From: Candidatus Rokuibacteriota bacterium
GTDB lineage: Bacteria > Methylomirabilota > Methylomirabilia > Rokubacteriales > CSP1-6
DNA: 41,168 nt
Reading direction: 5' to 3'
Assembly (NCBI GenBank): GCA_005887895.1
Contig: VBPC01000270.1
Coordinates: 1 to 41,168 of the forward strand
This document shows positions 29,756-39,335 of the stretch, piece by piece. Within the stretch, counting starts at the first letter, position 1. Each line of letters starts with the position of its first letter. Made by a program: the position numbers and the translations under genes. The notes beneath the pieces were generated by a model. The model saw nothing but the letters and a program-made list of their open reading frames with translations. It searched no databases and was not told where the DNA came from.

Positions 29756-31344
29756 GCATGACCTCCCGCGTCGCCGAACGTCGGCGCCGGCACGCTGTCG
29801 ATCAGGACGTTCACGCAGGCCGGGCGGCCGGCCGCCAGCGCGCGGGCAAGCGCGGGCTCCAGCTCGTCGGGCCGCCGCACGAATTCGCCGTGACCGCCGA
29901 GCGCCTCGACGACCCGATCGTAGCGCGAGGGCAGGAGTTCGCAGCCCACCGCGCGGGCGGCGCCATACTGGCGCGTCTGCAACGTGTGCTCGGCGTTCCA
30001 GCGCGCGTCGTTGCCGACGACGACGACCACCGGCAGGCCGTGGCGCAACGCCGTGTCGACCTCGAAGGCGTGAAAGCCGAACGTGCCGTCGCCCATCGCC
30101 GCCAGGACGGGGCGATCGGGACGGGCCAGGCGCGCCGCCACCGCCATCGGCAGCGCGCTGCCGATCGATCCGCTGAGGCCGTTGATCAACCGCTCACGGG
30201 GCTCGAGGCCCGCCTGGATCCACTGGCCGAACTCGCCACCATCGCTGACGAGGACCGCGCCGGCCTCGAGGTACGGCGCCAGCGCCGCGCACACGCGCAG
30301 CGGATGCAGCGGGGCGCTCGCCGAGCGGCGCAGCGCCTGCCACTCCGGTGGCGTCGCCCGGCGGGCAGCGTCGACGTCATCGCGCCAGGACGTCGGCGGC
30401 CACGGGCGGTGGGCCGCCACGCCGGCCAGCCGCTCCACCGCCGCCGCGGGGTCGGCGGCGACCGCCAGCGTGACGCCGTCCACGCCCGCCGTCGCCTCGA
30501 TGTCGAGCGCGACGATGCGGCAGCCGCGCCCGAACGCCCGGCCGAAGCGGAGCGAGAAATCGAGCGGCTTGCCGAGGAGCAGCACGAGGTCGGCCTCGCC
30601 GAGCAGCCGCGTGGCGCCGCGGAGCCACGGATCGTTGACGCCGCGGCGGCTCTCGATCGGCAGCGCCGGCGCGCCCAGCGTCCCCGCCAGGCGCTGCACG
30701 GCGGCCCAGCGCGGCCCGCGGCCCATTGCCGGCCCGGTCAGGATGAGCGGACGCTTCGCCTCGGCGAGCAGCGCGACGACGGCGAGGGCGTCACGATCGG
30801 TCAGGGCCGGCGGCGCGACCGGCGCGGCCGATCCGCTCGACGGCGGCGCCGTGGCCTCCAGCACGTCGCCCGGCAGGGCGAGATGCACCGGTCCCGGACG
30901 CCCGGCCGTGGTCAGCGCGAGGGCGCGCGCCACGTCGTCGCCGGCGCGCGCCGGATCCTCGATCGACCACGCGGCCTTGACGACCGGCCGCGCGACCGCC
31001 ACCTGGTCGATCTCCTGGAACGCGCCCTGCCCGCGCTGGCCGCGCGGACTGGCGCCGCTCAGCAGCAGCACGGGCGACTCCGCCATGCGGGCCCCGTAGA
31101 GGGCGGAGATGGCGTTCAGATGGCCGGGCCCGGCGGTGACCAGGGCGACACCCGGCTGTTCTGTCAGGCGGCCCCAGGCGTCGGCCATGTGCACGGCGGC
31201 GGCCTCGTGCCGCGTGTGGATCAGCGCGACGTCGCGGCCGATCGTCGCGTCGTAGACGGACAGGATCTGATTGCCGGACAGCGTGAAGATCCGGCGCACG
31301 CCGGCGGCGACCAGCGCCTCGACGACGCGCCCGGCGCCGGTCAC
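29752..31344 (-). CDS. Thiamine-diphosphate-dependent enzyme (acetolactate synthase-like)
   Basis: A 530-aa ThDP enzyme with three domains. The N-terminal catalytic Glu lies in HTRHEAAAVHMA (near 45-56) followed by VTAGPGHLNA; the middle domain is the Rossmann-like ligand domain (190-320); the C-terminal ThDP motif is GDGTFGF...VVVVGND near 419-447 with Asn-Asp in place of the common Asn-Asn. Acetolactate synthase, benzoylformate decarboxylase and related carboligases are all possible; there is no small regulatory subunit nearby, so branched-chain synthesis is unlikely. GTG 31344 overlaps the DapA-like stop (GTGA). The longer open frame upstream is inside the DapA-like gene. Confidence 0.9.
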   Translation of the reverse strand: MTGAGRVVEALVAAGVRRIFTLSGNQILSVYDATIGRDVALIHTRHEAAAVHMADAWGRLTEQPGVALVTAGPGHLNAISALYGARMAESPVLLLSGASPRGQRGQGAFQEIDQVAVARPVVKAAWSIEDPARAGDDVARALALTTAGRPGPVHLALPGDVLEATAPPSSGSAAPVAPPALTDRDALAVVALLAEAKRPLILTGPAMGRGPRWAAVQRLAGTLGAPALPIESRRGVNDPWLRGATRLLGEADLVLLLGKPLDFSLRFGRAFGRGCRIVALDIEATAGVDGVTLAVAADPAAAVERLAGVAAHRPWPPTSWRDDVDAARRATPPEWQALRRSASAPLHPLRVCAALAPYLEAGAVLVSDGGEFGQWIQAGLEPRERLINGLSGSIGSALPMAVAARLARPDRPVLAAMGDGTFGFHAFEVDTALRHGLPVVVVVGNDARWNAEHTLQTRQYGAARAVGCELLPSRYDRVVEALGGHGEFVRRPDELEPALARALAAGRPACVNVLIDSVPAPTFGDAGGHA

Positions 31345-32240
31345 TCGCGAACGACCGCGGTGAGGATCTCCGTCAGCTCCTCGAGGGTGGCGGCGTCGAG
31401 GGCGGCGGCCGGCGGTCGCACGCGCGCCGTGGCGAGCCAGCCGCGCCGCCGGAGGATTTCCTTGCGGATCGCCAGCGACGTGCCGGGCACCGCGCCCGGC
31501 TGGCTCTCGTAGCGGATCAGCGGCAGCCACCGATAGAAGAGCGCACGCGCCTCGGCGCGCCGGCCCGCCACGAAGTGCGCGTGGATGTCGCGCAGGGCCT
31601 CGGGATAGGGAAAGCCAGTCATCGCGCCGGCGGCGCCGCGCGAGAGCTCCTCGAAGAAGTACACGCCGCCGAGCCCGCCGAAGATCGGCACGCGGCGGGC
31701 AGCCAGCGCGTGCAGCCGCGTGATCTTCGGCGGCGTGGGCGCCTCCTCGAGCTTGACGGCTTCGGCCGTCGGGAGCTCGTCGATCAGTCGGGCCAGGAAT
31801 GCCGGCGGCATCACGACCTGCGTGGTGACCGGCTCGTCCTGCAGGACCAGCGGCAACCCGGCCGCACGCGCCACGACCTGGTAGTACTCGGCGACCGCGT
31901 CCAGATTGCGCGCGCCGGCCGGCGGCGCCACCATCACGGCGTCGGCGCCGTGGTCGCGCGCCATCGCGGCGAAGCCCGCGGCGAGATGGGTCCCGGGCGC
32001 CGACGCACCGACCGCGACGGGCACGCGGCCGCGCGCTTCCTTCACTACCGCCTCGACCATGCGGCGGCGCTCGTCGTCGGTGAGGCGGTGCGCCTCGCCG
32101 GCGATGCCGAGGATCGTCAGGCCGCGCACGCCGGTGCCGAGAACCGCCTCGACCAGGCGCGGCACACCGGCCAGGTCGAGCGCGCCGTCGTCGGTGAACG
32201 GCGTGGCGAGGATGTGGAAGACCCCGGACCAGTCGATCAC
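31341..32240 (-). CDS. DapA/NanA-superfamily (dihydrodipicolinate synthase-like) lyase
   Basis: A 299-aa TIM-barrel class I aldolase. GIAGEAHRLTDDERRRM near 49-65 replaces the usual GTTGE signature, and the Schiff-base Lys is in AVKLEEAP near 163-170. The Tyr that relays protons in the family (Y-N-x-P) is replaced: here LVLQDEPVTT. Thus it forms a Schiff base but is not a normal lysine-pathway DapA; a keto-acid lyase or dehydratase role beside a ThDP enzyme and HpaI aldolase is plausible. GTG 32240 is chosen because VIDWSGVFHILATPF is the usual start region; the frame is open upstream only through repeats. Confidence 0.85.
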   Translation of the reverse strand: MIDWSGVFHILATPFTDDGALDLAGVPRLVEAVLGTGVRGLTILGIAGEAHRLTDDERRRMVEAVVKEARGRVPVAVGASAPGTHLAAGFAAMARDHGADAVMVAPPAGARNLDAVAEYYQVVARAAGLPLVLQDEPVTTQVVMPPAFLARLIDELPTAEAVKLEEAPTPPKITRLHALAARRVPIFGGLGGVYFFEELSRGAAGAMTGFPYPEALRDIHAHFVAGRRAEARALFYRWLPLIRYESQPGAVPGTSLAIRKEILRRRGWLATARVRPPAAALDAATLEELTEILTAVVRE

Positions 32241-32283
32241 GGGAGTCGATCGTGGCAGATCGCGCCAGGTCTGTCTATTTAAG

Positions 32284-32354
32284 ATGGGGGCCCCGAAACG
32301 GCCCCCAAGCCCCCACATGTTCGGGGTGCCCCGGCGGAGCCGTGGCACCCCTCT
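32284..32354. repeat. Two-hairpin repeat element, reversed orientation
   Basis: A full element in the opposite orientation to all others. Stem B occupies 32286-32307; stem A is GGGGTGCC (32323-32330) with GGCACCCC (32344-32351), again 8 perfect pairs of a third sequence. It lies 44 bp upstream of the DapA-like start, not behind any gene I recognise on the plus strand. Confidence 0.85.
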
Positions 32355-32358
32355 ATCT

Positions 32359-32457
32359 CTGCTGGCTCCCTCCGCTGTCTCTCTCTGCTGGCTCCCTCCG
32401 CTGTCTCTCTCTGCTGGCTCCCTCCGCTGTCTCTCTCTGCTGGCTCCCTCTGCTACT
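32359..32457. repeat. 26-bp tandem repeat, about 3.8 copies
   Basis: The unit begins CTGCTGGCTCCCTCCGCTGT and continues CTCTCT; copies start at 32359, 32385, 32411 and 32437, the last diverging near its end. It is a polypyrimidine-rich strand. With the repeat element it fills 32241-32563, a stretch with no gene. The upstream-open DapA frame passes through it and is not coding. Confidence 0.92.
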
Positions 32458-32563
32458 TCCGTGAGCGCGGTAGCGCGGGCGGGCCGTTGTCTTTCTTGCA
32501 GTCGAGCTTTCGTCACTTGCCTGGCATGCGTTTCGCTCGCGGTGTGGACGGAGGAGGAGAGCC

Positions 32564-33022
32564 ATGACGAAGGACCCGCGCGCCCAGCGGCGAACCGACG
32601 CGGAGCGCAGCTCGCAGGGGTGGCCCATGATGCGCGATGCGGGGCGGGAAGATCAGCGTCTCGATCGCGACGCGATCCGCGAGCGACTGCTGCGCGAGCG
32701 ACAGGCAGCCGTGGAGGAGCTCGCCCGGCTCGGCATCTCTCCGGAGATCGGCGAGGCGACCGGTACGGGGGAGAGCCCGTTCGAAGAAGGCGACGTCGCC
32801 CAGGCCAACGAGCGGCTGGACATGAGCTTCGCTCACCGCGAGCGGGTGGCCGAGCGGATCAATCGGCTGACGCGCGCGCTCGAGCGGCTGGCCAACGGCG
32901 AGTACGGCATCTGCGAGGTGTGCGGCCGCGCGATCGAGCCCGCACGACTGGAGGCGCTGCCGGAGGCGACCGTGTGCCGCGAGTGCCAGGACCGGCTCGA
33001 GCGGGGTCAGGCGGCGGCGTGA
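32564..33022 (+). CDS. DksA/TraR-family zinc-finger protein
   Basis: A 152-aa DksA/TraR-like protein: an N-terminal coiled coil (28-105) and a four-Cys zinc finger CEVCGR...CREC near 118-139. Family members enter the RNA polymerase secondary channel and adjust initiation, often with ppGpp. The coiled-coil tip has a single Asp (GDVAQAN) rather than the DxxDxA of E. coli DksA, so the effect may differ. A strong ribosome site GGAGGAGGAG precedes the ATG. The neighbour is a hemerythrin gene on the other strand. Confidence 0.92.
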   Translation: MTKDPRAQRRTDAERSSQGWPMMRDAGREDQRLDRDAIRERLLRERQAAVEELARLGISPEIGEATGTGESPFEEGDVAQANERLDMSFAHRERVAERINRLTRALERLANGEYGICEVCGRAIEPARLEALPEATVCRECQDRLERGQAAA

Positions 33023-33029
33023 GCGGCGC

Positions 33030-33065
33030 GGGCGGAAGGGAACCGCGAGGCGGCTCCCCTTCGCC
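33030..33065. terminator. Bidirectional terminator hairpin
   Basis: Between the convergent DksA-like and hemerythrin genes GGCGGAAGGG (33031-33040) pairs with CCCTTCGCC (33057-33065), continuing inside through CCGC/GCGG. A long, stable stem with no T tract, well placed for both genes. Confidence 0.6.
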
Positions 33066-33077
33066 CGGCGGTGAGAC

Positions 33078-33560
33078 TCAGGCGATCTTGCGAGCGGCCT
33101 GCTTGACGGCGCGGACGCCGCGCTGCACCGGCGACGTCTTCACCGCGTCCTTGCGCTCGGCCAGGCGCGCGCCGAGGCGCTCCAGCTCGGGGTCGCCCAG
33201 TCGCGCGGCCTCCTCGAAGATCGGGCCCTCTTCCTCGGCGACGTGGTGCATGACGGCGGTCTTGAGCTCCCGCACGCCGGCCATGAACTCCGCCGAGGCC
33301 GGATCGCGGCCCTCGACGTCGCCCAGCAGGCTCGCCACGCGCGCGTGCTCTTCCTTCGCGTGCTGGATGCGGCTGGAGACCTTCTGCACGGCCGGATAGA
33401 AGATCTCTTCCTCGATCTTCGTGTGGATCTCGAGCTCCTCGGCGATCCGGTCGAGCAATTCCTGCCGCGCCTTGCCGGCCGTGGCCGACATCTCCTCGAG
33501 CTCGGCGAACATCTCCTTCACGTGGGCGTGGTCCTTCTTGAGCACTTCTGTCGCGCGCAT
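33078..33560 (-). CDS. Hemerythrin HHE cation-binding protein
   Basis: A 160-aa four-helix protein. Putative di-iron ligands: DHAHV near 11-15, EIHTKIEEEIFYP near 43-55, H and EH in QHAKEEHA near 64-71, and MHHVAEEE near 102-109. Members sense or store oxygen, iron or nitric oxide. ATG 33560 with GGGGAGG 7 nt upstream; a longer frame to 33674 has no ribosome site. The last 35 residues are basic (Arg/Lys-rich). Confidence 0.9.
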   Translation of the reverse strand: MRATEVLKKDHAHVKEMFAELEEMSATAGKARQELLDRIAEELEIHTKIEEEIFYPAVQKVSSRIQHAKEEHARVASLLGDVEGRDPASAEFMAGVRELKTAVMHHVAEEEGPIFEEAARLGDPELERLGARLAERKDAVKTSPVQRGVRAVKQAARKIA

Positions 33561-33585
33561 GATCGTTCCTCCCCTGTCGGTCGTA

Positions 33586-33623
33586 TATCCATGGCGAGAG
33601 CAACTATCCATGGCGAGAGCAAC
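33586..33623. repeat. 19-bp tandem duplication
   Basis: TATCCATGGCGAGAGCAAC occurs twice head to tail (33586-33604 and 33605-33623) just upstream of the hemerythrin gene. It lies in the region where its promoter would be. Purpose unknown; probably a recent slippage. Confidence 0.9.
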
Positions 33624-33706
33624 GCCGGTGCCAGCGCCGAACGCCGCCGCGGCCGCCGCGCGCTGGCATCGCACTTGAACCCGGATGGATCTCCGGAGGG
33701 GACCGA

Positions 33707-33940
33707 ATGGGACGGCGTGATGCGCTCCTCATGCCGCTTGGCGCGCTGAACCAGCGCGGCGTCATCGGGTCGTGGCGAACGCGGGCCGACTGGGAAGCCT
33801 GGCACAACGACGAGGCCTTCCGGGAGACGCGGCGGCGGCTGGAGGGACTGGAGACGGCGCCGGCCGAGCAGTGGTGGCACGAGGTCATCGCCGACGCGAG
33901 GACCGACGGCGAGCCGCGGCGGGCGACCGCCACGCGCTGA
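33707..33940 (+). CDS. Small ORF resembling an antibiotic-biosynthesis-monooxygenase domain, probably truncated
   Basis: The 77-aa frame has GVIGSWRTRADWEAWHNDEA, then ETRRRLEGLETAPAEQWW, which resembles the C-terminal half of ABM/HmoA-type dimeric barrel monooxygenases. Normal members have about 95-100 aa; the strand between GVIGSW and the TRADWEAW helix seems missing, suggesting an internal deletion. GGAGGGG 7 nt before the ATG supports translation. The assignment is tentative. Confidence 0.5.
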   Translation: MGRRDALLMPLGALNQRGVIGSWRTRADWEAWHNDEAFRETRRRLEGLETAPAEQWWHEVIADARTDGEPRRATATR

Positions 33941-34043
33941 GCGCGGAGCCGGCAGCGGCGGGCCCGACGTCCGCCGGGCGAGGTCGCACCGACCGCGCCG
34001 CAGCTTGACACGGCCGCGCGCTCCGTCGGAGCATCCGGGCACC

Positions 34044-35198
34044 GTGAGCTCTGGCCTCGGGTCCCGGCTCCTCTCCCGGGCGCGCCGTTATCTCACGCGT
34101 CAGCGCTGGGGCGCGCCCCTGCTCGGCGAGTGGGATCGCTGGCGCCTGCTGCGGGTCATCGAGCGACGCGGGCTCGTCGGACGGCCGCTCCTGGTGCCCG
34201 CCGACGTCGCGGCGGCGCTGCCGGCCGCGGTCGCCTACACGCACACCTTCCAGGCGCTCGAGACGACGCCGCTCGACGGAGCGGTGCTTCAGACCGACGC
34301 CCTGCAGACGATCGGGTCGCCGACGCTGCGCCGCGTCCGCCAGCAGATGGCGTGCACGTACCTCGGCGGCCGCTACGCGCTCTTCGAGCCGCACGCGGCC
34401 GGCCGTGCGCGGGACGATGACGCCGTGGCGACGCTGCTGGCGCGCCTGGACGGCATTCTCGCCGGCGAGCCCGCTCACCGCCCGGCTGACTTCCGGCCGG
34501 CGCGGGGCGCCACCGCCACGCTGCGGCGTGCGATTCTCGTCACCACGTACGCCCGGCCCGGGGCGCTGCAGCGCAGCCTGCCGCAGATCGCCGCGCTCGG
34601 CGCCCCCGTCCTCGTCGTCGACGACGGCTCACCGCCCGCCGCAGCCGAGGCGAACCGCGCGATCTGCGCCGCCGCCGGCGCGACGTACCTCGCGCTGCCG
34701 CTGAACGCCGGGCTGCCGACCGCGGCCAACGTCGGCCTCAGCCTCCTGATGGCCGACCCCGCGGTCCGCTGGATCTCCTATTTCCAGGACGACGTCGATG
34801 TGCGGCCGGACACGCTGGAGCTGCTGATCCGGCTGGAGGACGCCGACGCGCGGCCGATCCTGACCGGTCACGACGCCTTCGAGCACCCATCCGTGGACGA
34901 GGTCGAGATCGCCGGCATCGCGGTGAAGCGCAAGCGCTCGTCGCCGGCCCTGCACCTGCACGCCCACGCGGAGTACTGGGCCGGCGTGATGCCCCTGCCG
35001 AGGCCCTACCTGGGCGCGCCGAAGCCGGGCGCGGGAGCCTCGATGGAGGACTGGTGGATCGTCAACCAGGCCCCCCGGAGCGCCGAGCGGCGTGGGCTGC
35101 TGGTCGTCTGCATCCCCGGGCTCGTGCGCACCTTCCTGTGGCACCACGACGACTCGACGTGGGCCAACCCGCGCCTGCCCGACCCACCGCTGCGCTGA
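34044..35198 (+). CDS. Family 2-like glycosyltransferase
   Basis: A 384-aa protein. The GT-A fold begins at about residue 160: ILVTTYARPGALQRSL, APVLVVDDGSPP, NAGLPTAANVGLSLLM and the metal-site-type YFQDDVDVRPDTL (near 247-259). The first 150 residues are a separate helical domain. It transfers a sugar from a nucleotide donor; acceptor unknown. The start is unsure: GTG 34044 or TTG 34005. The TTG codon is part of a TTGACA that could itself be a -35, which favours 34044. Confidence 0.75.
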   Translation: MSSGLGSRLLSRARRYLTRQRWGAPLLGEWDRWRLLRVIERRGLVGRPLLVPADVAAALPAAVAYTHTFQALETTPLDGAVLQTDALQTIGSPTLRRVRQQMACTYLGGRYALFEPHAAGRARDDDAVATLLARLDGILAGEPAHRPADFRPARGATATLRRAILVTTYARPGALQRSLPQIAALGAPVLVVDDGSPPAAAEANRAICAAAGATYLALPLNAGLPTAANVGLSLLMADPAVRWISYFQDDVDVRPDTLELLIRLEDADARPILTGHDAFEHPSVDEVEIAGIAVKRKRSSPALHLHAHAEYWAGVMPLPRPYLGAPKPGAGASMEDWWIVNQAPRSAERRGLLVVCIPGLVRTFLWHHDDSTWANPRLPDPPLR

Positions 35199-35224
35199 TC
35201 AGAGGGCGCGACGGGGCTGCGTGG

Positions 35225-35368
35225 TATACTTCCGACCGTCTGATTTGCTCGGTGGTTCAGTCGCGAGCCCTCGTTCTCATTCAGACCGCGTTTCCCGGCC
35301 ACTTCCGCTTCGTGGGGCGTGTTCACTGATTCGCGGAAGACTGACCGGGCCTGGCCCCAGGAGTGTTC
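35225..35368 (+). promoter_or_regulatory. Extended -10 promoter and long leader of the helicase gene
   Basis: TGGTATACT (35222-35230) is a good extended -10 with no clear -35. Transcription from about 35237 gives a leader of about 130 nt before the ATG, unlike the very short leaders nearby. Long 5' leaders are typical of cold-shock-type DEAD-box helicase genes. Confidence 0.5.
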
Positions 35369-36493
35369 ATGTCCTTCACGTCGTTCGATCTTCATCCCGA
35401 GCTGCTGCGCGCCGTCGCGGCGCTCGACTTCACGGTTCCCACGCCGATCCAGAAGGACGCCAACCCGCCGGCCTGCGCGGGACGGGACGTGCTGGCCTGC
35501 GCGATGACCGGCAGCGGCAAGACCGCAGCGTTCCTGCTGCCGATCCTCCAGCGCTTGCTCGGCCGACCGCCCGGCGTCACGCGCGCCCTCGTGCTGGCGC
35601 CGACGCGGGAGCTCGCCGCCCAGATCGACGAGCAGCGGCGCGCCCTGGCGCGCTTCACGCGCGTCACCGGCGCGGCAGTGTTCGGCGGCGCGCGGCTCGA
35701 TCGGCTCGAGGTCCTCGTGCTGGACGAGGCCGACCGGATGCTGGACATGGGATTCCTGCCCGACATCCGCCGAATCATGAAGCTGCTGCCGGCGCGCCGC
35801 CAGACCATGCTCTTCTCGGCGACGCTGCCGCCGGAGATCACCGCGCTGGCGCGCGAGCTGCTGCGCGATCCCGCCACGATCAACGTCGAGCGGCCGGCCG
35901 CGCCGGCTGTCGGCATCACGCATGCGGCCTATCCGGTGGCGGCCGAGCTGAAGCTGCCGCTGCTCGTCGAGCTGCTGCGCCAGCCGGGGGTCCGTAACGC
36001 GCTCGTGTTCACGCGCACCAAGCACCGCGCCAACCGTGTCGCCGAGGGTCTGGGCCGCCGCGGCGTGCGCGCCGAGCGCATCCACGGCAACCGGAGCCAG
36101 GCCCAGCGCACGCAGGCGCTCGCCGCGTTCAAGGCCGGCACGGCCCGCGTCCTCGTGGCCACCGACATCGCCGCGCGCGGCATTGACGTGACGGGCCTCA
36201 GTCACGTGGTGAACTTCGACGTGCCGCCGGCGCCCGAGGATTACATCCATCGGGTGGGCCGCACCGCCCGCGCCGAAGCGGTCGGCGATGCCGTCACGCT
36301 CGTGTCACCCGCCGAGGAATCGGATCTGCGCGCGATCGAGCGCGCGGTGCGCACGCGCATCGAGCGCGTGACGCTGCCACACTTCGACTACGCCACGCGC
36401 CCGGCCGAGCGCCTCGAGATTCCCCTCGCCCAGCGCCTCGCCGCGATGCGCGCCCAGCGTCACGGCGCCCACACCCGCCCCTCGCACAGCTGA
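35369..36493 (+). CDS. RhlE-like DEAD-box RNA helicase with internal deletion
   Basis: A 374-aa helicase. Motifs present: Q-motif region TPIQKDA, I AMTGSGKT, Ia PTRELA, II DEAD in VLVLDEADRMLD, III SAT, IV VFTRTKHRAN, V ATDIAARGID and VI HRVGRTAR. Between VTGAAVFGGA and RLDRLEVLVLDEAD about 45-50 residues normally present are missing, including the TPGR motif (Ib) that grips RNA. The deletion is in frame. RNA unwinding may be weakened or lost. ATG 35369 with AGGAG 5 nt upstream. RhlE-type helicases act in ribosome and RNA turnover, often in the cold. Confidence 0.88.
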   Translation: MSFTSFDLHPELLRAVAALDFTVPTPIQKDANPPACAGRDVLACAMTGSGKTAAFLLPILQRLLGRPPGVTRALVLAPTRELAAQIDEQRRALARFTRVTGAAVFGGARLDRLEVLVLDEADRMLDMGFLPDIRRIMKLLPARRQTMLFSATLPPEITALARELLRDPATINVERPAAPAVGITHAAYPVAAELKLPLLVELLRQPGVRNALVFTRTKHRANRVAEGLGRRGVRAERIHGNRSQAQRTQALAAFKAGTARVLVATDIAARGIDVTGLSHVVNFDVPPAPEDYIHRVGRTARAEAVGDAVTLVSPAEESDLRAIERAVRTRIERVTLPHFDYATRPAERLEIPLAQRLAAMRAQRHGAHTRPSHS

Positions 36494-36519
36494 GAAAGCT
36501 GACTGAAGAGGTTCCCGCG

Positions 36520-36525
36520 TAGAAT
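36520..36525 (+). promoter_or_regulatory. -10 box of the DUF2214 gene, apparently leaderless
   Basis: TAGAAT ends 6 nt before the GTG start at 36532, so the transcript would start at the codon itself. No Shine-Dalgarno fits. A -35 is not clear. Confidence 0.45.
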
Positions 36526-36531
36526 ACGCCG

Positions 36532-36981
36532 GTGGCCTCGGCAATCGTCTCGGCGTTGCACCTGTTCGCGCTGGCCCTGGGTCTGCCGAGCGTCTTCCTG
36601 CGCGGCCGGGCGCTGAAGCGGCCGCTCGATCGCGACGGCTTCGCGCGCCTCTTCGCGGCGGACAGCGTCTGGGGAATCGCGGCGGTCCTGTGGCTGGTCA
36701 CCGGCCTGCTGCGCGCCTTCGGCGGGCTCGAGAAGGGCAGCGCGTTCTACCTGGCGTCGCGCCTGTTCTGGCTGAAGCTCGCGCTGTTCGCGCTGGTGCT
36801 CGCGCTCGAGGTCTGGCCGATGACGACCTTCATCCGCTGGCGCCGCGTCCTCGCGCGCGGGGGCAGCCCCGACACATCAGCCGCCGGCACCCTCGCCCAC
36901 ATCAACCACGCCGAGATGGCCCTCGTCGCCATCATCGTCTTCGTCGCCAGCTTCATGGCCCGCGGCTTCGGCCTCCGCTGA
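36532..36981 (+). CDS. DUF2214-family integral membrane protein
   Basis: A 149-aa protein with four hydrophobic helices (near 3-20, 46-63, 80-97 and 124-142), matching the DUF2214 family of small membrane proteins. Charged residues RFxxR-type cap the second and third helix. Function unknown. GTG start supported by the directly upstream -10 box. Confidence 0.8.
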   Translation: MASAIVSALHLFALALGLPSVFLRGRALKRPLDRDGFARLFAADSVWGIAAVLWLVTGLLRAFGGLEKGSAFYLASRLFWLKLALFALVLALEVWPMTTFIRWRRVLARGGSPDTSAAGTLAHINHAEMALVAIIVFVASFMARGFGLR

Positions 36982-37000
36982 GCCACGCCCGGCCCTAGAA

Positions 37001-37339
37001 GAGGAGCGCCACGGCTCCGCCGGGGCGCGACGAACGCTGGGGGGCTCGGGGGCCATGTCGGGGCCCCGCACGACGCTAACCACTCGAGAGAAGCGCCACG
37101 GCTGCGCCGGGGCGCTGCGAACGCTAGGGGGCTTGGGGGCCATTTCGGGGCCCCCATGTCAATCAATCGAGCGCCACAGCTCCGCCGGGCGCTCCGAACG
37201 CCTGGGGGCTTGGGGGCGCCACGTCGGCGCCCAGCGCAGTATGCGGATCGCGGTACGTCCCGAGATAGAGGAGCGACACGGCTCCGCCGGGGCGCGACGA
37301 ACGTCTGGGGGTTTGGGGGCCATGTCGGGGCCCCCATGT
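37001..37339. repeat. Cluster of four two-hairpin repeat elements
   Basis: Copies start at 37001, 37088, 37169 and 37268. The first two are spaced exactly 87 bp, as in the large array. In the third, both stems change together: stem A GAGCGCC/GGCGCTC (37169-37175, 37188-37194) and stem B GGGCGCC/GGCGCCC (37214-37220, 37226-37232) instead of GGGGGCC/GGCCCCC. The fourth abuts the TAG stop of the PAS kinase gene; its stem A is degenerate. The cluster fills the gap between DUF2214 and that kinase; no gene is seen in it. Confidence 0.93.
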
Positions 37340-39214
<1,875 letters not shown>

Positions 39215-39313
39215 CGGGACTCCTCGTGGTGGATGATCGCGCGAACAGCAGGAGGGCCCGCGCGACAGCGAAGCGTAACAGCCGAGGTGTGGCGCCACAA
39301 GCCGCGACGGCCG

Positions 39314-39335
39314 GTGTGGGAAAATATTTTCACAC
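39314..39335. terminator. AT-rich palindrome at the RidA-like stop
   Basis: GTGTG (39314-39318) and CACAC (39331-39335) flank the perfect palindrome AAAATATTTT (39321-39330). It overlaps the RidA-like stop codon and stands out in very GC-rich DNA. It may terminate transcription or bind a protein. Confidence 0.4.

Noticed and set aside
26699-29761. Long plus-strand frame (1,020 codons) opposite the aminopropyltransferase-TPR gene
   Set aside because: It is the antisense shadow of a well-supported gene; it is Arg/His/Gln-rich with no recognisable domain, as usual in very GC-rich DNA. The same holds for long antisense frames at 16698-19370, 19470-21230, 21182-23386 and 29758-31512.
31341-32516. 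Extended DapA-like protein starting at 32516
   Set aside because: The first 92 codons translate the two-hairpin repeat and the 26-bp tandem repeat; GTG 32240 begins the family's normal N-terminus.
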